Shown here piece after piece: positions 50,601 to 62,600 of a stretch of 64,000 bases of DNA; the stretch's first letter is position 1; each line of letters starts with the position of its first letter. The stretch covers positions 80,692,028 through 80,756,027 of the forward strand of contig NC_088295.1 of NCBI RefSeq assembly GCF_032854445.1, given 5' to 3'. A program made the translations under genes and the position numbers. This DNA comes from Liolophura sinensis (Eukaryota > Mollusca > Polyplacophora > Chitonida > Chitonidae). Under the pieces are notes generated by a model. It had not been told where the DNA came from. It made no database searches and worked only from the letters and a program-made list of their open reading frames with translations.

Positions 50601-53600
50601 GAGATAGGAACAGAAAAAATTATAGTCGAATAAAATCAGTACTGATCAATACTGGATTTGTCAAAAGATCTCCCTCCTTGAAGTTATTATAGGAAAAGTA
50701 ATCCGAAAAAAGGACGGCTGTAAAGTAAGATGAATCGAGATAAAATTGCCACACATGTGTGGAAATGACACAGTTTGTAGGAGACACACCATTAATGACA
50801 AGCTCAATATATCACGTCCATAGACTCTGACTGAATGTACATAATTCCAATTTTCTCCCTCGTAAAGCCACTTTAATGCATAAATTACGTATCATCAGGT
50901 AACTTACCTTTCACATTGTTATTAACTTAATTATCCTTTTTCGATCTGGTGACAGAATTATTAAGTTTAATCCGTATAATTGATTCAAAATACGGATGTG
51001 CCGACCTTTAATATCCTTAAAACAAATTATGCTGAAGTAAAGTGGACTAAGAGGACGCTAATCGCCTTCTCCAGAACAGTTTTTATGATTAACTTTATTT
51101 TTAGAAGAAATAGAATCGATAATCTTTCACAGATGTTGGGAAAGGGAAATGAAGTTGTTAAGAGGATATACGGACAGCTGTGATGGCAGTCTTGTAAAGC
51201 AACGTTTTGTGTTGTGTTTCAGATGTTGGCCACGTATCTGACATTCTGTGGAATCGCCATTCACAACGCCCACATATTCGAAGCATACACGCGAGAGTAC
51301 GAGAGAAATAAGGTGAAACTCATTTATAGCAGACAATGGAAAGAATTATTGTTCTACTGACATTATCTGTGTAGTACATTTAGATCGTGTATCAGATCTG
51401 ACCATTGGCTTACTGTATGCGAACTAAAGAAGAGCCAGAAGCTAAAAGAAACCAGAAATCAGCATCAGTAAGAATAGTACGATTTTAGGCCATCAGGAAA
51501 ATAACATTACTGACATTACAATGCGATAGTGTGAAGGAGGTGAATACTGCGGATGCCTTGAGGTATAGTTAATTTGTCTTTACAGTTCTGTTTAACCTCA
51601 CCTTTTTATTTGTCTATCTATTTTATTGGAGTTTCACGCCGTACTCAAGATTATTTCACTTATGGAATGGTGGTCAGCATTGTAGTGGGAGGAATGCGGG
51701 CAGACCCCGAAACAAACTCACCGCGATCCACAGGTTACTGTCAGACAAGAGAGGAAGCCAGCATGAGGTGGACTTGAGCTCATATAGCAATCACACTGGT
51801 GAGAGGCTATTGGTCATGGTGGTACGCTAGCACGTTAGCCACTAGGTCACCAAGGCCCCTTTAAAGTCACCCTTTTAAATACAAAACAGCCCAATTTACT
51901 GTACTGAGGTTACCTCAATTTGCAAGCAATTGTCACAAAACCGCATAGTTTATTGTCTTCTCAAAAGACATTAAGCTATGGGTTCACAAATAAAGAACGC
52001 TGTTTGGGTACATATATATGTAGATCCTCAGGTCTTGATAGGATGTATACTTTTATGTTATATATGTATAGTACAATAATGTTGCACAAAAATCAACGAT
52101 GATCCGTTGCATAAGAACGGAATATTGAAACAGTCCTTCCTAGAAAAAGTCCCAATAAACATCTTACCTGATGAACAGTTTTCATTAAATGATGAATGTC
52201 ATTCGATATTTGATTACTTTCATTCTTGTCATATTTTACTGTTGAGCAGATAACAGTGTGGTGACTTTCGTAAGTCATTCTAAACTGCATAGCACATTTT
52301 CTTTCCATTCAAAAGGCTTCCGAACTTATGATGTTAAAGCATCAGTCTGATATGCAACTGTTTAGTTTAGCTTTGGAGTCTTCTTGAATTTTCAGGCTTT
52401 GTTAGAAGTTGTCCATGACCTGTTTGAGGAGCAGACATCTTTTGAAAACGTGATACAGATGATTATGCAGAGAACCCAGACGTTGTTAAAATGTGAACGA
52501 TGTTCCGTCCTTCTCAGAGAAAACACGAGCGAGGTAAGACCAATTTTATCGGAGACTTTTCACAAAATGCATCTGTCATTTCAGAGTAAGATTCACACAG
52601 ATGACATTGGTCACCTGTTTTTCATGATTAACTATAAACATCATTTATCATATACCCATGGCCGATACCCAACTGATACAGAAGCATCCTGTATTTTTTC
52701 CGTGTAGAATGGTCCGTATATGCATCCTCTGAAAACAGGGACTACTTTCAATGTTTACATTCACAGCGCCCTCTACCGCGGAAAGCCCTGAACTAAAATT
52801 GGAATTTGGTGTGACGCAACTACAACAACATTAAATTGTAAAGAAAACACATTCAATGGTTTTCTTTTTAGCATACAAAGGAACGACAAGCATGTTCCCT
52901 ACAGCCTGGGAGGAAATTATGTAACTGTCAAGTCCAAAACTGACAAAACTTTGATCGCGGCTCCCAAATTAACTTGTTCTACGCATCAAGCATGGTTAAC
53001 ACTGCGACGTCGCGGCATTTATTAAAGCTCAGTGAAAATTTGACTGACCTTCTCCGTGAAAATCCTTAACTCTGTTCCCTAAGCAACCTGGACACAAGGT
53101 CAGGCAGATAAATATTCACATGTTGATCAATCCCATATCAGGGTCGAATAAATTTGTCACATGAATCCGAAATTTAGGCCTTTCGTCTTCCCATCCTCTG
53201 AATGTAAACAGTAAAAATAGCAAATACATTCGGCGCTCACACACTCACGACAGTCGTCAGTAGTTTCATCATTAATTTTTACCAATGCGCCATGATCAGT
53301 GTTCACTGCTCGTTTTGAAAATTTCCAGCGCAGACACTAGAGCTAAAGCCACACACAGTGGCTATATGGAAGCACGAGGAAGATATATATTTTCAATAAA
53401 TGCAGACTTTACATCACTATTGTATAGCCAAACTTTCAGTCCAGTCATCATGATGTACTGACGCCGTTCCTTTCAAACAAGATGTGATTTTAAACCATAT
53501 CGCACGTTGAAACTTTGCCACGTCTCACTCACATGACGACAGAGCGTGAGGGGATTCCCCTGTGCTGTATAGATTTGACCGCGTTTCGTGAAGTAGCGAC

Positions 53601-56600
53601 CTTCTAACAGTTTAAGCTCTTGAATGTTCACTGTATTGAGTTATTTTAAATAGTTTGCAACTGAAACATAACATAATCATATTCGAGCTGAAGAAATCGA
53701 GGTCATCTATAAATGAGCTACATTTTTGTCAGCGCAGGTTCTCTAGTTGTAGCAGGTCGGTCTACTGATTGATGAAAATCCGTGCGCTTTTTGACCACAT
53801 ATTACACTAAAATAAGGTATATGATAAATAGATTATAATAAGAGTGCGTCTTCCGCGATGTTATATCAGCTCTCGTTGTCTGAGGTTGGCCTGTCGCATC
53901 AGCCTCGCTCTTCCAGCTCTGCTGATAAGACAGGCGAACCTCAGACAACTCTAGCTGATACATCATCGAAGAACACGCACTGTTATGATAATCTTTATGT
54001 ACTTCTTTGAGCAGTGACACCGTCTAAAAACTTTGCGTATGTTTTGCTATTTTAGCTGTTACCAAAGTTATTCTGCTATTGTAAACCCAGCCTTTGCAAC
54101 ATTGTTGGCAAGGGCGTAACAAAATAATACTAATATGGAGAATTAAATGCATTTTAAATTTAGTGTATAAACTGGGGTATAACATTAGCAGTATTCCCGT
54201 CACATCGTGCTGGTTTTTGTGAATAGATATGGCTTGACTTATTTTTCATAGCCATCCTTTACCAAAGTCTTCGATCTGGCGTATCCAGTAAGAAATGGTC
54301 ACTCTAAGCTTAGGTGAGTCAAATTAATTTGGTAACCCGATTCTGGTTTATTTTCATGGTCAAGTCTGGTTTTGAGTCATTTTTTAACTTTCGTTTCTTT
54401 GTTTGCATCTGTTTTTGTTGAGCACTGTTTCCCTGTTTTTGGCACCGTATTGGTATCTTTAAAGTGCTATGGGAGCGTCTATTTGTGTTTTGTGGAGAAA
54501 ACGTCTGTCGTATATATTTGTGTATTTGATACATACAGATTCCGACGTTCAAACACTGAAGTTTTCATTTTAACTAAGTTACTTAAATGCTAAAATATTA
54601 TAGCATTTTAAGGTTGGTAAAGTATGGGGTCATTTATTCAGGTGATACATAAATAACTAGGTGTTTTTTTAATAATGTTTCTCAAAACAATTCAGATGTA
54701 AAAGTAACATTGTTGGCTAACAAGGGCAGGACTGCAGCAAACATAACTGGATTTCTCATCAAACGGTGTATTTTGCCATGTTATGATTATTTTCTGGCGG
54801 TGTTTTTCCTCTTTCTTCCATTCTTTGTCATCTGATTCTCTCGACGCTGTTTAACACCACCCTTGTCTGCTAGGGGGTCTAGCTTGCCGAATGCTCACGG
54901 TATTTACACATCCTACGACCACTTCGCTCTACCTCGTGCTCGTGCCCGGTGTTACAGGTAATGTGATCTCCGGCTATTCTCACCTGTAATCACATTAGTT
55001 AATGTGAACAGCTTCCTGGACGACCTGAACAATCCTGCCCAATAGTTAGCCTGTAGAATCCTGCCTGACGCTTATCCAGTAAAACCCCATCCAACAGTTA
55101 GGCTGCACAATCCTTCCCAACAGTAAGCGTGAAGGAATCCTCTACAATCCTGTCCGACTGTTAGTCTGAACAATCCTGCCCGACAACAAGCCCGAACAGT
55201 TCTTCCCGAAGGCAAGCCTGTACAATACCTCCCGAAAGAAAGTCTGAACAATCCTGCAAGAGGGTAAGTCTGAATAATCCTGCCCGACAGCAAGCCCGAA
55301 CAGTTCTTCCCGAAAGCAAACCTTAACAATCCTTCCAGAGAATCAAGCCCGTGGGTAAGTCTGAACAAGCTTGTCAGACAGTCAGTCTGAACAGTCATGC
55401 TCAACAGCAAGACTGTACAATCTTATTTAGCTGGACAATTCTGCTCAACAAGTTTACCCCAAAAATCCCAACAGTACGCCCGTACAGTCCTGTCGGACAG
55501 CCACTTTAACCAACCCTGTCCGATAGGTAACCTTTATAACCCTGCCCGACAGCCTACCTGAACGCACTGAACAACCCTGCCCGACAGTTAGCATGAACAA
55601 TCCTGCCCGACAGCCAGCATGAACAATCCTGCCCGACAGTTAGCCTACAGCAATCCTGCCCAACAGTCAGCCTGAACAATCCTGCCCTACGGTTAGCCTG
55701 AACAATTTTGGCCGACAGTCAGCCTGAGTATACTGTCCTATATAATCTTATCATACAGCTGGCCTGAATAATCGTGTCCTTGACAGCTAAGCAGAACATA
55801 CTTCCCTAACAGCTCAAACCACCACCGAATAGCCTGAACATCGACACTGTAGTCTACTGCTCGCTTATGTTTGTGATTAGTGTTCACAGTCTTTAGTCTG
55901 CACACGTATGGTGGGGGTGAAGATGGATGTTAGCTGGTTCATTTCTTTTTCAGCTTGCAATAAGGTTGTCGGTTCATCCAGTCAGTTTATCTCTTCTCAT
56001 CATACCGCACATAAGCACTGGATTGACACGGTGTAACATTCAGAACGCCAAACTCAACAAGGAGTTAAAATGTAATAAGCGAATAAATCAGAATACTGAA
56101 TAAAACAGTGTTTACTATTTCCATCTAAGGCTGAACGTTCTCATAAAATGAAAATCATTGAATCATGTTTCGTTCTCTATAGCGCAGACAACCTGTCGGA
56201 TCTCAAATTGGCCAACAAAATAGCAGAGCTAGTGCTAGTAACTGGAGAGACAATAAACATCACGGACGCTTATCAAGATCCGAGGTTCGACCCCGAGGTA
56301 TGTCAACAGCTTTTATGACTTTGTAACGCGTCGAACACGAGCTTTAATACATTGTCCTGTTCATACATAGCAATAAGTTTATCTCTGAAGCTAACCCAAG
56401 TTATGCAGCTCATTAATTGATGTTATTCCCCATAATTCTAATTTTGAAATTTTATTATCTCATTTATTAAATCAGATAACATTCATGAATATAACCAACT
56501 TTGTGGTATTCTCTTTATATGTTCTATTTTCTATGTATTATCGATACGTTACAAATATTAGGGCATTTCTGACAATTTTCTTCTTGTGACCCTTTTCTGT

Positions 56601-59600
56601 TGAACCCGAACACTTCAGACAGATAAGCTGACCGGTTTCCACACACGAAGTATACTTTGTAAGCCAATTCGAAACAACAAGTTCCAGATCATTGGTAAGG
56701 CGTTCATGACGCGATGAACCTTCATTTCTATTTAAACATTCCATGGTGTTATTGTTGTAATTGTATCTGACAAGTTTGTTGAAACCCTACATGTACTATT
56801 TCATTCTATTGTGCTAATATAATGATCGGTATCACTTGATAGCGTGCGTAAATATTCAACAAGAATTGTACTAAGCGTCATAAGTTAATTCAAAATGATA
56901 CAAAGCATGCAAATTAATAAGGTTCTGCTATGTTTATGGTACATGGCTTAAGTTATAATTATGTAAAACACCCGAAAAACACTCATAAGACAATTGGTTC
57001 CAAATGACGAGGCACCAATACAATACTGTTTTATACAGTACCAGGGACAACTGTGGCCGAGGGAGTTAGCACGCCAGCACGGCACAATGACCAAGAAGCC
57101 TCCCACCAATGCGGTCGCCGTGAGTTCAAGTCGTAGATTTCCCCCAGGATCTGTCCGGTTTCCTCCCACCATAATGCAGGCCGTCGTAATATGAGTGAAA
57201 TCTTCTTGAGTATGGCGTAAAACACAGATCAAATAAATCAAATAAATAAACAGTGCAAGGGGCTTCTGTGGCCGAGGGTTAGCACGCCAGCGCGGCACAA
57301 TGACCCAGAAGCCTCCCACCAGTGGGATCACTGTGAGTTCAAGTCCAACTTATGCTATCTTCCCAAAGCAACCTGCCGATGGTCGTAGATTTCCCGCAGG
57401 ATCTGACGGTTTTCTCCCACCATAATGCTGGACGCCGTCTTGAGTACCATACACAAAGCATGATGAGTTATTTTGGGGTGTTCTTTGTTTTTCCAGGTGT
57501 AGCTCAAATAGTCAATCGCACAGATGGACGGCCGTTTGATGACTGTGACGATCAGTTGTTTGAGGTGAGAGACCTGGCTGAATCTCACTATCTTGGAAGC
57601 TGTATACCACTTGCATCTTTGCTGCCAGGGTCATATATTATTATCATTTATACTGGAAATGGTGATAGCGAACTAATACTGGGTGTACAATTAATTTTCA
57701 TAAAATTTCAACTTTGGCTCTTATTTATAATTATTGCTGGTAATACGGCTTAGTTATGGGACCATCAGTGATATTTTGATCATTAAAAGGAATGCATATA
57801 GCTGTATCTATTCTGTTGACCTTATCCACGTTGCCTTGGTTCTTACTATATGGTATCGCCTGAGTATACCTTTAATCCATGTGCTACAATTATATTTCAA
57901 GTTTCATGTATATATAGCTCGGCGCACATCCTTAATTAAAACGGAGCCGCCATCAAATGAAATCATCATCACCTTTATCAATTCTACCCACAGGCTTTCG
58001 CCATATTCTGTGGGCTTGGGATGACTAATGCTATGCTATACGAGGAGGTGTTGAAGATATCCGCCAAACAGTCGGTTGCACTGGAGGTGGGTGAGTCGTG
58101 GTCGTCTATTCGCATAGCTATTATGTCTCTGAGAGGACACGAGGTTCCCATTACAACTAATAACCCACTTTGAGTTTTCCAGTTACGACCATTTTTCTCC
58201 ATAGACGCTCCTGTATTCATAACTAATATGGCTTCCATCTTCGGTTTCAGGTTCTATCATATCATGCCTCCGTGAATGGCGATGAAGTCATGAAAACAAA
58301 GGTAATGTACAGTACAGTGGATCCTGTACAGCCATTGTGGTACATCTCACAACGTTTATGGCAATAGCTCATAAATCAAAGCTATCCATTAAATTAAAAT
58401 GGTGCTGCCGCGCATTATATACATCATCCTTATGCGACCTCTGAGATCTGTCAGGGGGTCTTGTAACAACTGTTGATGGATCCAGAGAAACGAGTTACAG
58501 GTCAGGACTGCAAATAGACGTTTAGGTTGTTTGAAGTGTTGTTTGGCACAGCGTGATCCAGTATCGCAGGTGCTTTTACCTTTCAAGAGCTGTTGACATA
58601 TAACTTACACGAAATCCCTTCTGGCCTGTGCCACTGCCATCTGGAAACTCCACCGTGCTCCAGATTAAGTGGCTGTTAATATTGGAACACAGGCCTGATT
58701 TACAGGTTCCCCCTTGTGCCTTTGCGTAATCCCGTGGTGTGTTGCCCACATCGAGATGCTGCGGAGAACTGCCTTAAGCGATTAGTACTTGGACTCAAGT
58801 CTGACTACTAGGATCTCCCCTGGGCTTTACCAGACTTCACTCGTGTCTTATTCACGCCCTGCCGCCTATGGCGACGACAAGAAAGGAAAAGCGAACGGAG
58901 ATATCCCAGTCGTAATACGATAACTCTTCTTAACTTCCTTTCCAACTTCCCCTTGCGGGCACTTTTTCTTGTTATTTCAGAATTTCCTAACCAAAGGAGA
59001 TTCACAGGAATTGTCATAGGGCTAAGTGAAGTCTATCACCTTGTTCTTGTACAATATACCCAGCTTCTTACTATAGAATATGAAGACACGAAGTTAAATT
59101 GCGGTTATGGGCAATGGCTCGTGCCTGAAGATATATGTCCTGGATCGAGGCACCACCAGCGGTAAATTGGATTCGGCGACCAAAGTCCCTTAAGAATCAA
59201 TCTACCCACAGTGACTATAAACGAGTGTACTTCATAGTGTGATTGATTCGGACTTACTAATGAGACCATGCGTGGCCGGAATGTCTAATGGAAATTCATG
59301 TCGCCCACAATCCCGCCATGTCACATTTATTTGGTTTCTAGCATACCCCAAAGCCACCCTCTCCTATTCACCTATCAAACCTGTTAGCCAAAAACTCGAA
59401 TTGCCTTTCACTGCGTACTGTTAGTGACGGACTGCATATCGTCCTGAAAATGTACATGAGTTGAGAGTTGCTCTGCCTACCAAATATGTACATTTTAGGA
59501 ACTTTATGTATACGTTCATGCACCACCGCCAGTCAGTAGAATATCGCTTCAGTTCATTTTGTGCTGATTGATGTGGGATAAGATCATAAATTTGACAGAT

Positions 59601-62600
59601 GTATACGTGCATCCAACTTTGCAACGTGTGTTTCTGACATGTTTAGAAATAAACCTCATTGATGTCACGGATGCCTTCGTTTAAAAAGAGTAATAAACTA
59701 TGTAGCATAAGCGCTTGGGTGGGCAAATACATTGGTGCGTTTCCCATGTGTATCATTGATGTATTTTATTCCGGACTTAGCTCCAGCCGGTACCGGAGGC
59801 AAACCACTGGAACCTTAAGAGCTTAACGTTCAATGATTTCTCCCTAAATCGGGACGAGATGGTCCTGGCTGGAATCCGGATATTCCAAGACTTAGGACTC
59901 ATCCGCAGATACAAGATAGACTACGAGGTGGGTGATTATGAGACATAATCTTGTTTCTATCAGAATGTCTGAGTATTGTTTTGCCTCGGAGAGTCTGACG
60001 GCTGCAATGTTGTATGATTTCTTTAATCTCCTCACCAATCATTGCTTCCTTACAACAGCTATACATTTGATTGCACGATTTTCCAACAATAACTAAATGA
60101 AGTTTGTACTAGCAACTTAAGCAGAACCTTTTGATCATAGCACAGCAGATGTTTTTTGAGAGCATCTTTCTCGTTCTTTTGACAAACTTTTCATCAGCTA
60201 AAAACCACATCAGTTTAATCTGGGAGAGTTTGTCCATATCGAACTGAAACATGCAGTGTGTGTATTTTTTTATCATAATCATTTTCTTGACAAAAATGTG
60301 CATGGGCTTATATGCAGAATAATCTAAGAAAATTTAATAAAATTGCTGTGCAACACGATGTGATCGAGGAAAAGTCTTTTATGGGATTGAAGTGAGAGTT
60401 TTTGTTGCCTTTTGCAGACACTCTGTCGTTGGATGTTGACAGTTCGGAAAAATTACAGAAATGTGGCATATCATAATTGGCGGCACGCTTTTAACGTATG
60501 TCAAGTGATGTTCGCCATCCTAACGGTGAGTGGTTGATCCAAGCTGCAGCAATTGATGTATAGATCTACATACTATTTACTCAAATTATTACGCCATCGT
60601 GTTTTTGTTTAGCCGTGACATTTATCGGAATGATGCGTGTGTAGCGTGTTTCACTGCTGCCCTAAGTGACCAATAGTTATGGTTATAAAGAGGTCATCAG
60701 CACACTGGCTTGTACACCTGACACACTTTGCTATAAGTGTTTGTTTACATATAGAGCAGCATCTGTTCAGTAATGCATCCATCTCCGATAGTGGTGTACA
60801 GCTGTTACAACAATATCGGAAGAATTCAGTAGGTATTAAAGGTCAGTAGATCACCTTAGCCATCTGAATTTCTATGCGTTTAAAACATGAATACTTGAGA
60901 TTTCAAGTTGTGGAAGCTTGAAAGATGATTTATTTTGCTGGCTGCGGCAAACCAAGATGGGATGATTTTGCTGTGTGTGGTAGCAATATAAGCTATGTTT
61001 GGTAGCTATATAAGCCGTGTGTGGTAGCTATATAAGCTGTATGTGGTAGATATATAAGATTTATTACAGGATATAAGTAATCTGTAATGAGCTAGATATT
61101 CAGCTAATCAGAGCTAGTAGAGTTTCTCTCTTCCCCAGATGCGAATTGTCTCATCGACAGGTCGAGAAGTGGACGAATAATTGAAATATTTCAATTGCAA
61201 TTTGTCGGATGCTACAATTTAATGAAATAGCACCTGTTCTATTTTTATTCAACCAGTCAAATTCAGACCTGTCGACTGTCCAATGGCTTTGTGTTAACGC
61301 GGCTTAATGTGACTAACTTGTAAAAAAACTAAGAGGTATAAAATGTGTTACAGCAATGTAACATGCGGAACCACCTTACGGAGAAGGAATGTCTGGGTCT
61401 GGCTGTAGCTGCACTCTGTCACGACCTGGATCACCGAGGCACCAACAATGCATTTCAACAAAAGTGAGTCTGGAAATACATTCACAACATTATTTTGCTT
61501 TCTGTTAGAGATTATTTCGGTGTGTGGATAGATGGGACAAGGAAACCAGTCACATGTTAGATTGTTTATATTGTCCTGAATCGTATTATCAAGAAACCGA
61601 AATAATTCTGATGCTTAATTTGATGTGAACCCAGGATGTGAAGTACATACTCTGCTAGAGCTGTCTGATTCTGAAAGGGTCTTGGATACCTTTTGTGGAT
61701 TGTTAACGCACTGGATCAAAACGCTAGAGACATTGTTAAATAACGGATTATTGATGGCCCACTGTTCATACGGGGTTTTTGTCAGGAATAATCCATACAA
61801 TCTCATTCCCTCGTTACCTTACTTACTAAGTCTCACAGCTTTACATCTGTGCAAACTTTACCTGTTATTCTTTCGGGAAGATTCAGTTATATGTGACATC
61901 CACAAGATCTTCTTGCGGAACATCACCTGCCTTGACAAGCATTCTGGTCCCCAGCGGCTTGGCGTCTGTAGTGTTTGGCCTAGTGCCAAGTGACCCGTTC
62001 TAGAAAGCTTTACGGCAAGAGCAACTGTCATGGCAACACATGGCTATGTGTAAAACATGTTCCCTAGACCAATTCTTCATACTTTTCCTAGACTGCTCAG
62101 GTGGTGGTGTTTGTATTGAATGACGTAGAGAGCGTGTTTATTCATGAAAGGTTTGCAACTGGCGACGAGGTGGTTTTCTGGTCACTGTACGGTCTTCTCC
62201 CTCATAAACATGGTTTCTTCCCTCATCACCCTGGTCCCCTCTCCCGTCAACCTAGTCTCCTCCCTCATCAATCTGGTCTCCTTGCTCATCACCTTTGTCT
62301 CTTCCCTCATCACCTTTGTCTCCTCCCCCATCAATGTGGTCAGTCTGGTCGCCTCCCTCATCAACTTTGTCTCCTCCCTTATCAACCTAATCTCTTACTT
62401 TATAAATCTGGTCTCCTCCCTCATAGGCTTGGTCTCCCTTATCTATCTGGCCTCTTCCATATCAACCTTGGTCTCCTCCCTCATCAGCCTGGTCTACATT
62501 ATATACTAGTCCTCCTCTGGTACCTGAGGGACTGTGGGTTTATACCTCGTCTATCAGTCCATCAGTCTGTCACGAAAAGTTTTTCGGACTTTCAAACAGT

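Noticed and set aside
55072-55410. Minus-strand 112-codon ORF with repeated GLFRL
   Set aside because: By-product of the 26-bp minisatellite; the composition simply repeats the unit.
61625-61993. 122-codon ORF in intron 13
   Set aside because: Begins at a non-ATG codon between two confirmed PDE11 exons and has no recognisable motif.
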